Shown: positions 17,193 to 25,462 of the stretch, one piece after another
Numbering within the stretch: position 1 is the stretch's first letter
How the letters are laid out: each line of letters opens with the position of its first letter
Assembly: GCF_003419895.1 (NCBI RefSeq)
Contig: NZ_QPMM01000013.1
Span: 186,001-250,000, forward strand
Reading direction: 5' to 3'
Length of the DNA: 64,000 bases
Source of the DNA: Chitinophaga silvatica
GTDB taxonomy: Bacteria; Bacteroidota; Bacteroidia; Chitinophagales; Chitinophagaceae
Position numbers and translations under genes: made by a program
The notes under the pieces: generated by a model
Seen by the model: the letters and a program-made list of their open reading frames with translations, nothing else
Databases searched by the model: none
What the model was told of the DNA's origin: nothing

Positions 17193-18449
17193 ATGCCATA
17201 TTTATTTACATCTGAATCCGTTTCAGAAGGACATCCCGATAAAGTAGCAGATCAGATTTCAGACGCCCTGATTGATAATTTTCTGGCCTATGATCTTAAG
17301 TCAAAAGTAGCTTGTGAAACACTGGTTACTACTGGCCAGGTTGTATTGGCTGGTGAAGTAAAATCAGAAGCCTACCTGGATGTTCAGGATATTGCCAGAG
17401 AAGTAATTCGCAAAATTGGTTACACGAAGAGCGAATATATGTTCGAAGCTAATTCATGTGGTATATTCTCAGCTATTCACGAACAATCACCTGATATCAA
17501 CCAGGGTGTTGAACGCGTAGCTCCTGAAGATCAAGGTGCTGGTGACCAGGGGATGATGTTTGGTTATGCTACCCGTGAAACTGAAAACTACATGCCGTTG
17601 GCGTTGGATCTGGCACATAAACTGTTGCTCGAACTGGCCGCCCTGCGCAGAGAAAATAAAGATATTACTTACCTCCGCCCTGATGCTAAATCACAGGTTA
17701 CTATCGAATATTCTGATGATAACAAACCTTTAAGGATTGATACCATCGTTATTTCTACACAACACGATGATTTTGACGAGGATGGAAAAATGCTGGCTAA
17801 GATTAAGGAAGATATGATCAACATCCTTATTCCTCGCGTTAAAGCACAATTGAAGCCTGAATTACAAAAACTGTTTGAAGGCTACGATATCAATCACCAT
17901 ATCAACCCAACCGGTAAATTTGTAATCGGTGGCCCACATGGCGATACTGGTTTAACAGGACGTAAAATCATCGTTGATACCTACGGTGGTAAAGGTGCGC
18001 ACGGTGGTGGTGCTTTCTCTGGTAAAGATCCTTCCAAAGTAGACCGCTCTGCTGCTTATGCTACCCGTCATATCGCTAAAAACCTGGTAGCTGCCGGAGT
18101 TTGTGACGAAATATTAGTACAGGTTTCATACGCTATCGGTGTTGCTAAACCTTGCGGCGTTTACGTAAATACTTACGGTACCAGCAAAGTAGGGCTCCAT
18201 GACGGTGAAATCGCTAAAAAAGTAGAAGAAATCTTCGATCTGCGCCCTTATGCTATCGAACAACGCCTGAAACTGCGTAACCCTATTTATAGCGAAACCG
18301 CAGCTTATGGACATATGGGCCGTCAACCTCAGACTATTACCAAAGTATTCAATAAAGGCAAGAAGAACGAGAAAAAAGTGGAAGTGGAATTGTTTACATG
18401 GGAAAAACTGGATTACGTGGATAAAGTGAAAGCTGCTTTCTCCCTCTAA
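17193..18449 (+). CDS. metK: S-adenosylmethionine synthetase
   Basis: A 418-residue MetK, which makes SAM from methionine and ATP. Signature blocks are SEGHPDKVADQISDA, GAGDQGMMFGYAT (the conserved hexapeptide region), GGPHGDTGLTGRKIIVDTYGG and GGGAFSGKDPSKVDRSAAY. The length is slightly above E. coli MetK. It is the last gene of a three-gene run and is followed by a strong terminator. Confidence 0.98.
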   Translation: MPYLFTSESVSEGHPDKVADQISDALIDNFLAYDLKSKVACETLVTTGQVVLAGEVKSEAYLDVQDIAREVIRKIGYTKSEYMFEANSCGIFSAIHEQSPDINQGVERVAPEDQGAGDQGMMFGYATRETENYMPLALDLAHKLLLELAALRRENKDITYLRPDAKSQVTIEYSDDNKPLRIDTIVISTQHDDFDEDGKMLAKIKEDMINILIPRVKAQLKPELQKLFEGYDINHHINPTGKFVIGGPHGDTGLTGRKIIVDTYGGKGAHGGGAFSGKDPSKVDRSAAYATRHIAKNLVAAGVCDEILVQVSYAIGVAKPCGVYVNTYGTSKVGLHDGEIAKKVEEIFDLRPYAIEQRLKLRNPIYSETAAYGHMGRQPQTITKVFNKGKKNEKKVEVELFTWEKLDYVDKVKAAFSL

Positions 18450-18475
18450 TAAATAAAGTGATCAGCATATTTACT

Positions 18476-18514
18476 GGCCAGTACAACTTCAAAAGTGTAC
18501 TGGCCTTTTATTTT
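18476..18514 (+). terminator. Rho-independent terminator of metK
   Basis: GGCCAGTAC at 18476-18484 pairs perfectly with GTACTGGCC at 18497-18505, followed by TTTTATTTT. Confidence 0.85.
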
Positions 18515-18972
18515 GAGTCGTTTACCAGGTAAAATGGGCTAAACTTTTAATTAATCAGCAGTTCCTTCAACATAAAGTCTAAAAAAAGTTCAAAATTTTT
18601 TATATATAATGACTAAAAATATATATAAAAATAAATAATATGGTTAATGGTATTGGATTTCAAGGCTGATAAGTATTTGCACCCCGCAATTTAATAAGTA
18701 GTTCAACCAACTTACAAGGTTGAGATACCCAGACTTATAGCCTAACGTAATTTTGTGTTTTATGTATTAATAATATTTGAAATATAAATTGCGTTTTTGT
18801 ATTTAGATTTATAGATATTGCAGGCAAGTTAAAATTACCAGCCACAAGCTTTTATCCGGAAAAAAGTAGGCTGGCACCATGTCCAAACAATTTATTCTAT
18901 AACTCTAGGAAAGCAAACTACCATAGGTAGAAAGAAAAACCATTACACACCATAACTGAATTTTGAAAGACC
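18515..18972 (+). promoter_or_regulatory. Promoter region of the beta-helix lipoprotein
   Basis: This very AT-rich spacer of about 460 bp holds no ORF that I would call. TAATTTTG at 18748-18755 is an exact -7 match, with TTG at 18720-18722 upstream (25-bp spacing), giving a leader of about 210 nt. A run of TA repeats sits around 18600-18645. Confidence 0.5.
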
Positions 18973-20385
18973 ATGATGAAGAAACATTCAATCTCTTCAA
19001 GAATTATGATGCTACTTGCATTTGCATTCTTCTTTGCTCTTGGCAGTTGCTCAAAAGAAAAAAACACTCTGGAAATACCAACGCACGGCCAAACCGATAC
19101 AACTACTGCTGGCAAACCAGTACCCTCTACAGGTAAGGAATACACTTTTGTACCTGATGCAAATGGAAGATTATTACTGGATGACAGCAAAGGACAATAT
19201 AAAGGAGGGGATATCCTTAATTTAAAAGGAACTTTTACTACTGTTGTTATTACAAATCTGAAAGGTTCTGCCGGCAATCCAATTATTGTTAGGAATGCTC
19301 CTGGTACCGTTGTTAAAATAGGCGTTCCTTCCTGGAACGGAGGCTCATGGTCTACTGCTTTTAGCTTCGTTAACTGCCATTATATTAAGGTTGGTGGAAG
19401 TAAAAGTAAATCAGATATTCTGATCGATGGAAGCACTCAACCTTCAAGAGAGGCATATTTCAATCTTACACTTAGCAGTCATTCCGACAATTTCGAGATC
19501 AGCAATATTACAATCCGAAACGGTGGAACAGGAATTTGGGCAAAGACAGAACCGTTAAAAGACGATCCTTCTACCCATTACCCCAATTCAACCATGGAGA
19601 ATCTGCTTATTCATGATGTTGAAATTAGCGAAACCTATAATGAAGCAATGTATATAGGACATACTGCCCTTTATTGGAATCTTACTGCCAATGCTCCCTA
19701 TTACGGCGATCCTTCAGGGTTTACTCCCGGACAGAATTATGTGCAGCCAATTAAATGGCGTAATGTAAAGATCTTCAACAACAGGGTTTTAAGTGGCGGA
19801 AAAGATGGTATTCAAACCTCAGCTATAGACCAGTTGGAGATTGCTGGAAATGAAGTAACCCAATGGGGCGGACAACATAATTCCGGCCACAATGGTGGTA
19901 TCCTGATCGGAGGAAGAACTACTAATACCAACGTTCATGACAATTACGTACATAACGGTTGGGGTGAGTTAATCCAATTTTATGGAACAGGAGAGAACGG
20001 CGCTACTCACATCATTAAAAACAATCTGCTGAGAGATAATGAAGGCGATGGTGTAAGTTTAAGAGGAACAAATAATGCCGTAATTCAGATTCAGAATAAT
20101 ACAATTGCAAATGTAGGTGGAGTATGTCTTCGAATTAATGGTTATCAGGGAATGAAAGCTCCTCAGCAAGTTAAATCCAATGCATTTATTCAGCCTAAAC
20201 CAATCGGAACTACAGTAAGCTTCAACGCATATGTATATACTGAAAATGGAGGCGTTTATGTAGAAGGAACCGGAGCTGAAGCAAATACCAGGATTCCGAC
20301 AGTAGCTGAAGCAGGTGTGGATACCAATAATTTCTATCAACCTAAGGTCGGTTCAGCTATTCTGTCTTCCGGGTATCGGAAATAA
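18973..20385 (+). CDS. Right-handed parallel beta-helix lipoprotein
   Basis: A 470-residue secreted lipoprotein: signal and lipobox FALGSC (Cys26), then a low-complexity Thr/Pro linker. From about residue 55 it shows many short strand-turn repeats typical of right-handed beta-helices (NFEISNITIRNGGTGIW, MENLLIHDVEISET, NVKIFNNRVLSGGKDGIQ, TNVHDNYVHNGW, IQIQNNTIANVGG). Such folds occur in polysaccharide lyases and C5-epimerases; no catalytic set was recognised. The blocks GSAGNPIIVRN and VVKIGVPSW recur in the beta-helix part of the large esterase protein at 45218-49123 (GTPEKPIVITN, LVKLGVRN), so the two are paralogous. It ends 4 bp before the convergent EPS operon, placing it at the left edge of the locus. 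Confidence 0.8.
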   Translation: MMKKHSISSRIMMLLAFAFFFALGSCSKEKNTLEIPTHGQTDTTTAGKPVPSTGKEYTFVPDANGRLLLDDSKGQYKGGDILNLKGTFTTVVITNLKGSAGNPIIVRNAPGTVVKIGVPSWNGGSWSTAFSFVNCHYIKVGGSKSKSDILIDGSTQPSREAYFNLTLSSHSDNFEISNITIRNGGTGIWAKTEPLKDDPSTHYPNSTMENLLIHDVEISETYNEAMYIGHTALYWNLTANAPYYGDPSGFTPGQNYVQPIKWRNVKIFNNRVLSGGKDGIQTSAIDQLEIAGNEVTQWGGQHNSGHNGGILIGGRTTNTNVHDNYVHNGWGELIQFYGTGENGATHIIKNNLLRDNEGDGVSLRGTNNAVIQIQNNTIANVGGVCLRINGYQGMKAPQQVKSNAFIQPKPIGTTVSFNAYVYTENGGVYVEGTGAEANTRIPTVAEAGVDTNNFYQPKVGSAILSSGYRK

Positions 20386-20389
20386 CGTT

Positions 20390-21328
20390 TCAATCCAGCT
20401 TAAGAAAATCTTTTATTAAAGGATTCACTTGATCTGGTTGCTCATAATGTGGCATATGCCCGGCATTGGTTATCTTTTTGCTAATCAATGTCGGGTATAA
20501 TTTTTTATAATCCTCTAGTTTTTGAATAGGGAAGAAGGGATCACTATCTCCGTAGATCAGCAAAATGCTGTTGGGCTGAATGGCCGACAAAAAATGCAAC
20601 TGGCTTTTATTCAGCATGCAATGCCAGGTAGATAATGTAATTCGTTTATATCCTTCAAAGTCAATGAAGTGCTGCAATCGCTGGCTATATTTTGCAAATA
20701 ACTCCATATCCCTGAATTCTTTTCGCTGATTTTCTATTGAACGCGGATACCAATAACAGGTCATCAGAAATTTGTCTAGCACTGGAACAGACAATAATTT
20801 TGAGGCGCGTAAATCTCCGCTCGCTGCGGGGCCCAACAACACAAGTTTTCTTACCCTTTCCGGATGCCTGGCGGTAAACTGCATGGCAATGGCTGAGCCC
20901 ATAGACATAGCCACCAGATCTACGGGCTGCTTAAATCCTAATGTGTCGAGTAACTGCTTTAATTGTTGCTCATATAATTCAGCAGAATAGTCCACATCCG
21001 GGCGGTCGGAATACCCCCTGCCATAAAGGTCATATGTAAGAATCCTGGGGCTACCCTCAAGCATAGATGGTAATGTATAATCCCAAACTTCCATACCTGT
21101 AGCCCCGCCTCCATGAATAAAAACGATAGTATGACTACTATCCGTACCACTTATTTTGTAATGAACAAGTCCATCCTTTAAGGCAATAAACTCCCCTGGA
21201 GCCTGTGACCTTAATTGGTCATTTACGCTGTATTTCTCCTGAGAAAAACTCATCCACACGTAAATAGCCAATCCGGCTAGGATACAGACTCCCAAAATGA
21301 ACGTTACAATTTTCAGTGCTTTTCTCAT
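20390..21328 (-). CDS. Membrane-anchored alpha/beta hydrolase
   Basis: A 312-residue alpha/beta hydrolase with an N-terminal membrane helix (residues 5-28). Motifs are VFIHGGGATGMEVWD (oxyanion loop), TYDLYGRGYSDRP, nucleophile Ser142 in AMSMGSA, acid in YGDSDPF (Asp261 or Asp263) and His291 in NAGHMPHYE. It is the last gene of the seven-gene leftward EPS operon and overlaps the esterase gene before it by ATGA. The position suggests hydrolysis of an ester on the EPS or its precursor; the substrate is not known. Confidence 0.85.
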   Translation of the reverse strand: MRKALKIVTFILGVCILAGLAIYVWMSFSQEKYSVNDQLRSQAPGEFIALKDGLVHYKISGTDSSHTIVFIHGGGATGMEVWDYTLPSMLEGSPRILTYDLYGRGYSDRPDVDYSAELYEQQLKQLLDTLGFKQPVDLVAMSMGSAIAMQFTARHPERVRKLVLLGPAASGDLRASKLLSVPVLDKFLMTCYWYPRSIENQRKEFRDMELFAKYSQRLQHFIDFEGYKRITLSTWHCMLNKSQLHFLSAIQPNSILLIYGDSDPFFPIQKLEDYKKLYPTLISKKITNAGHMPHYEQPDQVNPLIKDFLKLD

Positions 21329-22101
21329 TTCTTATATTGTAGAAGCCACTCGTAGATGTTTAAACCATCTTCCTTATACGATGGGGTGTAGTAAGTTTCC
21401 CAACAACAATGTTTATGATCGCCTATGGTTATTTTAGTTAGCCCTGGCTTATATTTATTGGTACTGTCGACATATGCCTTGCAATTACTTAGAAATGCAA
21501 TTTCTTCGGTTCCTGCAAAGTACCAGGTATGAATATTGTTTTTGGCAGTAATGGAGAAACTCTTTAAATTTTTGTCGTAAATAGAAGCAGGCGACATACA
21601 TACGGCTGCGGCTATACGAGGTGCTGTAACCGGGTCTGTAATTGCCATGCCAACAGACCAGCCACCCGCACTATAACCAGTAATGTAAACACGTGCAGGG
21701 TCTATCGGGTATCTTTTCAGCAGGTCATCCAGTGCAACATTTAAGTGTTCGGGGCCTAAAGACCAGCTGGTTGCCAATGGAGCGAATACAATGAATTCGT
21801 ATTTTTTTCCATCTACTTTATTTACAGCATCGATGTTTTTCCCTGCATGCATTTGTTTGGTCACTCCCTGGTGAAATATTTTTGTCACGTCATCTCCAGC
21901 AATACTTTTACCATGAAAAGCAATGATAATGGGATACTTTTTCCCTTCTTTCATGTTGGGAGGTAAGTGGATCAATGCCGGAACATGATGCCAGGGTGTT
22001 ATCGGTACCTGAATTTCTTCAAATGGTTTCAAAGAAGTCTGCTGCCCCAGTGCCACCCTTCCGCATATCAAAATAAGTGTAATAAATACTATCTTCTTCA
22101 T
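21325..22101 (-). CDS. Secreted CE1/PHB-depolymerase-like esterase, single domain
   Basis: A 258-residue exported esterase: signal peptide to about residue 19 (VALGQ), strand IIIAFHGKSIAG, nucleophile in YITGYSAGGWSVG, and a conserved end GLNIYEWLLQYKK. His in IGDHKHCCWE is the likely triad histidine. The fold and end motif are shared with the N-terminal domains of the two giant T9SS proteins here (NGMNIYEWMLQY in 45218-49123; NGLSAGGWG in 27993-34118). CE1-type enzymes remove acyl groups from polysaccharides, so EPS deacylation is a fair guess. It overlaps the next hydrolase by 4 bp and starts 21 bp after the TolC-like gene. Confidence 0.82.
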   Translation of the reverse strand: MKKIVFITLILICGRVALGQQTSLKPFEEIQVPITPWHHVPALIHLPPNMKEGKKYPIIIAFHGKSIAGDDVTKIFHQGVTKQMHAGKNIDAVNKVDGKKYEFIVFAPLATSWSLGPEHLNVALDDLLKRYPIDPARVYITGYSAGGWSVGMAITDPVTAPRIAAAVCMSPASIYDKNLKSFSITAKNNIHTWYFAGTEEIAFLSNCKAYVDSTNKYKPGLTKITIGDHKHCCWETYYTPSYKEDGLNIYEWLLQYKK

Positions 22102-22122
22102 CTACTTATAAAAAGGAATAAT

Positions 22123-22845
22123 TTACAGATGTAATAAAACGTCTTCCAGCGTAGTGCCTATAATCGCTTCAAGAATGTACTTAGACTGTTTTACATCTCT
22201 TTCAAGATTTACTTTTCTTACCATTTCTGCATTGTAAATACGATATGCATCGTTTACAGTTTCTACTGCAGTATTTTGATCTCCACCTGAAAATTTGGAT
22301 TCAGTTTGTTTATAGTGGTTATAGGCATCTTCCAACAATGGTAGTTGCAATTCATACAATTGTTTATTCGCTGAATAATCTTCATATGCTCTTAAAACTG
22401 CTGATTTCAGGTTTAGCTTTTCACCTTCTTTTTGCTGATCAATAGATCTGCCAGTGGCTTTAATAGACTTTACTTCAGCTGGGATACTTACAAAATTTCC
22501 CAAAGGAACCATTATACCAAAATTATATCTTGGATAAAGGGTGTTATTATTGGTATTTCCTTTAATCGTATACTCGTTTAAGTTACCAGCGGCGGTAAGC
22601 ATATTCAACCAACCGGCTTTGGCCCTGGTCTGATCATAATTTGTTGCTGTTTTCTTCTCTTCCAGAAGCTTGATAGATGGATTGTTCATGGCTAATTCCA
22701 CCAATCTTACTTTCAACTTTTCAACAGTATAAGTTTCGGTAGGTAACTTTAATATTATTGAGGTATCACGGGCAGAATGTTGCTCCTGGGCTGATAAAGT
22801 GCTACAGGTACACGTCGCTAATAAGAAAAACAGGATCTGTTTCAT
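22123..22845 (-). CDS. Half-size TolC-family outer-membrane protein
   Basis: A 240-residue exported protein with a signal peptide (ends TLSAQ). The rest follows one repeat of TolC: LVELAMNNPSIKLLEEKKTA, a beta-hairpin region (NFGIMVPLG), then long helices with AVLRAYEDYSANKQLYELQL and the usual TESKFSGGD spacing. Classical TolC proteins hold two such repeats (about 450 residues). It may assemble as a higher oligomer or be a dedicated EPS export factor, since no Wza-like protein is seen in the locus. It overlaps the ligase/Wzy gene by ATGA, so it belongs to the EPS operon. Confidence 0.75.
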   Translation of the reverse strand: MKQILFFLLATCTCSTLSAQEQHSARDTSIILKLPTETYTVEKLKVRLVELAMNNPSIKLLEEKKTATNYDQTRAKAGWLNMLTAAGNLNEYTIKGNTNNNTLYPRYNFGIMVPLGNFVSIPAEVKSIKATGRSIDQQKEGEKLNLKSAVLRAYEDYSANKQLYELQLPLLEDAYNHYKQTESKFSGGDQNTAVETVNDAYRIYNAEMVRKVNLERDVKQSKYILEAIIGTTLEDVLLHL

Positions 22846-24278
22846 TTGTTGATATTTGTAGTTGATAAATATTTTGTCTTGATTACTATTCCATTAAGCC
22901 CATAATATAGCATTGCCGACTCTATCAGTCCGGATGCTTCCTGAGCATACATACTAACCGTTAGAGCAAACAATACGCAGGCAACTGTTAGTGCAAATTG
23001 TTTTTCTTCTTCTGTTTTACCATTGAAGTAATTGGCAATAGCATATTTCAGTAGCAGATATAGATTAATCATCACCAGAATAAGACCAATCGGACCTTGT
23101 TCCAATGCCGTACGGAGATAACCGCTATCCGGTGGAAATCCATCCAGTTCGGTACCTGAACCTGGTTCACAACTAAGTAACCCGCCACCGATAGGATGAC
23201 TATATATATATGGTTGAATACGATGTCTGTTAACATCTCTTACATTGAGCGAAGCATCTTCAGTGCCGGAAAAGGCAGTTCTGATACGAACAATAGTGGG
23301 ACTATTATGAAATGGCCCAAACATCATCACTAAAAATGCAAGTACAAATAATGCTACTCCAATGATAGTATTACGGTTTTTTAGATTTATAAGAACCAGT
23401 ATTAATATTCCCATTGGTACCATGATGTAAGCAGTTCTTGTTCCTGAATATCCCAGGGCCATAAATTGCAAAATCATGGAAATCACCAGCAGTACTTTTT
23501 TCCTTATTGAAATCAGTTTTTGGGAGCTGGTAAGTAAGGTTATATTGATAATTACACCACATGCCATTAACAAGCCAAATACCGCGGGATCAGACATGAA
23601 TGAAAATATGCGAATGCCTGTAATAATGAGTACCGTCTTGAATTTTTCAGGATACCGGGCAATGAATGATTTCTCAAACGGGAGTAAACCAAACCATTGC
23701 TGGATACAGGCATAGATTGCAGCTATTGTAAGTATTGTAATCCAGAATTTCAGGAAGAATTGGAGATCCTTCATATTTCTTATAAGCTTCATTACAAGAA
23801 ACATAAAAAGATAATTTCTCAATAACCCACGGGCGAAGGTTGTCCAGCCATGACGGTCATGAACAGCAGGATTGAAAAACTCAAGTAAAATCAATCCTGT
23901 GTAGATGTAAAATGAAATTAATAAGGGATCCCTTATGAAATCAATCTTTCGAATACTTTTATCATCCTGGTTCATCAGACTACCAAGTATGGTAATCAAT
24001 AGCATTGCATCGATCACTACACCCACACTTAATTCAGCGCCAGACATTCTTTCAAGCACCCGTACTGTTAATGCAACTGTAACCGCAATATAGTACCCGG
24101 CCCTGTAGTTCATTACGGCAACTCCAGCCAACGCCAGCCCAAATACTCCTCCAAGCAATAGCACAGCAAACTTTACGTCTATTGAACTCAGGTAAGCAAT
24201 TAGTGGTATAGCTAATATCCAAATAGCGGTGAGTGAATAAGTCAGTATGTTTCTCTTCGTATATTCCACAATGCTCAA
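22842..24278 (-). CDS. O-antigen ligase / Wzy-like polymerase
   Basis: A 478-residue polytopic membrane protein of the O-antigen ligase/polymerase superfamily. At least ten hydrophobic segments are visible. The large periplasmic loop holds the typical YSHPIGGGLLSCEPGSG and PPDSGYLRTALEQGPIGL, the conserved E-QG-G element near the C-terminus. In this operon it most likely polymerises the EPS repeat unit. The frame opens with TTG at 24278, directly after the TAA of the 37-residue gene and in the same frame; a GTG three codons on is another possible start. It overlaps the TolC-like gene by 4 bp. Confidence 0.85.
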   Translation of the reverse strand: MSIVEYTKRNILTYSLTAIWILAIPLIAYLSSIDVKFAVLLLGGVFGLALAGVAVMNYRAGYYIAVTVALTVRVLERMSGAELSVGVVIDAMLLITILGSLMNQDDKSIRKIDFIRDPLLISFYIYTGLILLEFFNPAVHDRHGWTTFARGLLRNYLFMFLVMKLIRNMKDLQFFLKFWITILTIAAIYACIQQWFGLLPFEKSFIARYPEKFKTVLIITGIRIFSFMSDPAVFGLLMACGVIINITLLTSSQKLISIRKKVLLVISMILQFMALGYSGTRTAYIMVPMGILILVLINLKNRNTIIGVALFVLAFLVMMFGPFHNSPTIVRIRTAFSGTEDASLNVRDVNRHRIQPYIYSHPIGGGLLSCEPGSGTELDGFPPDSGYLRTALEQGPIGLILVMINLYLLLKYAIANYFNGKTEEEKQFALTVACVLFALTVSMYAQEASGLIESAMLYYGLNGIVIKTKYLSTTNINK

Positions 24279-24392
24279 TTACAAGAACACAATTTTTACC
24301 GACATGGCTATTAATACCAAAACAATAAAAATCATGATCAGGGTTTGATGAAATGATTGATCTATAGGTTTCTTCTTTACTTTCTTTTTCAT
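24279..24392 (-). CDS. 37-residue single-pass membrane peptide in the EPS operon
   Basis: This short gene was found by reading the gap between the acyltransferase and the ligase. It starts with ATG at 24392, overlapping the acyltransferase stop by ATGA, and ends with TAA at 24281-24279, immediately before the TTG start of the ligase. The product starts MKKKVKKKPIDQ, followed by one hydrophobic helix (LIMIFIVLVLIAM) and a short tail. The very basic N-terminus predicts an N-in orientation. Its exact tiling between two EPS genes argues that it is real. Function is unknown; small partners of polymerases or co-polymerases would be one idea. Confidence 0.65.
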   Translation of the reverse strand: MKKKVKKKPIDQSFHQTLIMIFIVLVLIAMSVKIVFL

Positions 24393-25435
24393 TGCAGTGA
24401 AACGCTTTTAGATCTTTGTTTTACTTTAAATTGGCCGGTAAAGAGGAAGGAAAATCCAAATTTGACACAGCATTTATATATCAATAATGAAAGACTAATA
24501 GCAGATGGAATTAATATAACCAGCAGTATTGTACCGTTAGTCAGCCCACTTCTTATCAATATTTCCCGCAAAATTGCAGCTATACTCACATGCAATAAAT
24601 ATATGTATAGAGAATAGTGCCCGATTGTCCGAAAGAACTGTAGTTTATTACTGGCAGCAAGGCAGGAAGAAAGTTGTATAACAAACAGACATCCATAAAG
24701 TGCTATCGGTAAATAAAGAAACATATTCATGTCCTGATGAAATAGGTAGTAAAATTGCAATCCTATAAATACAAAGAATGAAAAAAACAGGTATTGGGGA
24801 TTTGATAACCGTTGTTGTACATTCTCCTGAAAGAAAAATTTTGCACCAAAGTCTCCCACTGCAAAAAATATGTAATGCAACATTATATCATACAAGGCAC
24901 TGTATTCACGAATGGTAGGAGAGAACCCCAAAAATACCAGTCCAATGAGCAGATGAATATATTTGTTGCCTTTAGTAAGCAGGTTTACAGTCAGGTATAA
25001 TATTGTTACATTAAACAGTGCAAACAGATACCAAAGTTGATCCAACTTTCTTGGTTGTAAAAAGATATCCAGGTAATCGGCTAATGTTCTGCTTGAGTTT
25101 GTATAGGCAGAAAATACAATTTGCAAAGTTATTTGTACGATAGCCCATAATAAGTATGGGTAGAGTAAAGTATTTATCTTATTAAAAACAAAACTATTTT
25201 CCCCCCGTTTACTTAAACTCCTCACAAAAAAAGCTCCTGACAGCAAAAAGAATAGTGGCATTCTGAAGCTGTAAAGCATATCATTAGCAGCTATTATTGA
25301 TGCGGGCATTTCTATACCTTTTGCCAGTAAACCATAAGCCAAATGCCTGTATACTACCAATATAATAGCTATACCCTTGGCATAATCCACCCAGGCATAA
25401 CGTTTACTATCAGTTGTGGTCGAGTTATTTGTCAT
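24389..25435 (-). CDS. Acyltransferase 3 family membrane protein
   Basis: A 348-residue integral membrane acyltransferase (OafA/NodX/OpgC type). It begins with WVDYAKGIAIILVVYRHL, the family's first-helix signature with the catalytic-type His replaced in position as YRHL, then SFRMPLFFLLSGAFF, and about ten membrane helices. These enzymes add acetyl or similar groups to extracytoplasmic polysaccharides. It lies between the Wzc-like and O-ligase genes and overlaps the 37-residue gene by 4 bp. With three esterases in the same locus, it suggests that EPS acylation is set and trimmed locally. Confidence 0.88.
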   Translation of the reverse strand: MTNNSTTTDSKRYAWVDYAKGIAIILVVYRHLAYGLLAKGIEMPASIIAANDMLYSFRMPLFFLLSGAFFVRSLSKRGENSFVFNKINTLLYPYLLWAIVQITLQIVFSAYTNSSRTLADYLDIFLQPRKLDQLWYLFALFNVTILYLTVNLLTKGNKYIHLLIGLVFLGFSPTIREYSALYDIMLHYIFFAVGDFGAKFFFQENVQQRLSNPQYLFFSFFVFIGLQFYYLFHQDMNMFLYLPIALYGCLFVIQLSSCLAASNKLQFFRTIGHYSLYIYLLHVSIAAILREILIRSGLTNGTILLVILIPSAISLSLLIYKCCVKFGFSFLFTGQFKVKQRSKSVSLQ

Positions 25436-25462
25436 ATTGGACAGTTGCTGATGACTTAATTA

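Noticed and set aside
22842..24278. Exosortase / PEP-CTERM system in the EPS locus
   Set aside because: The polytopic protein matches O-antigen ligase/polymerase, and the secreted proteins end in T9SS sorting domains, not PEP-CTERM.
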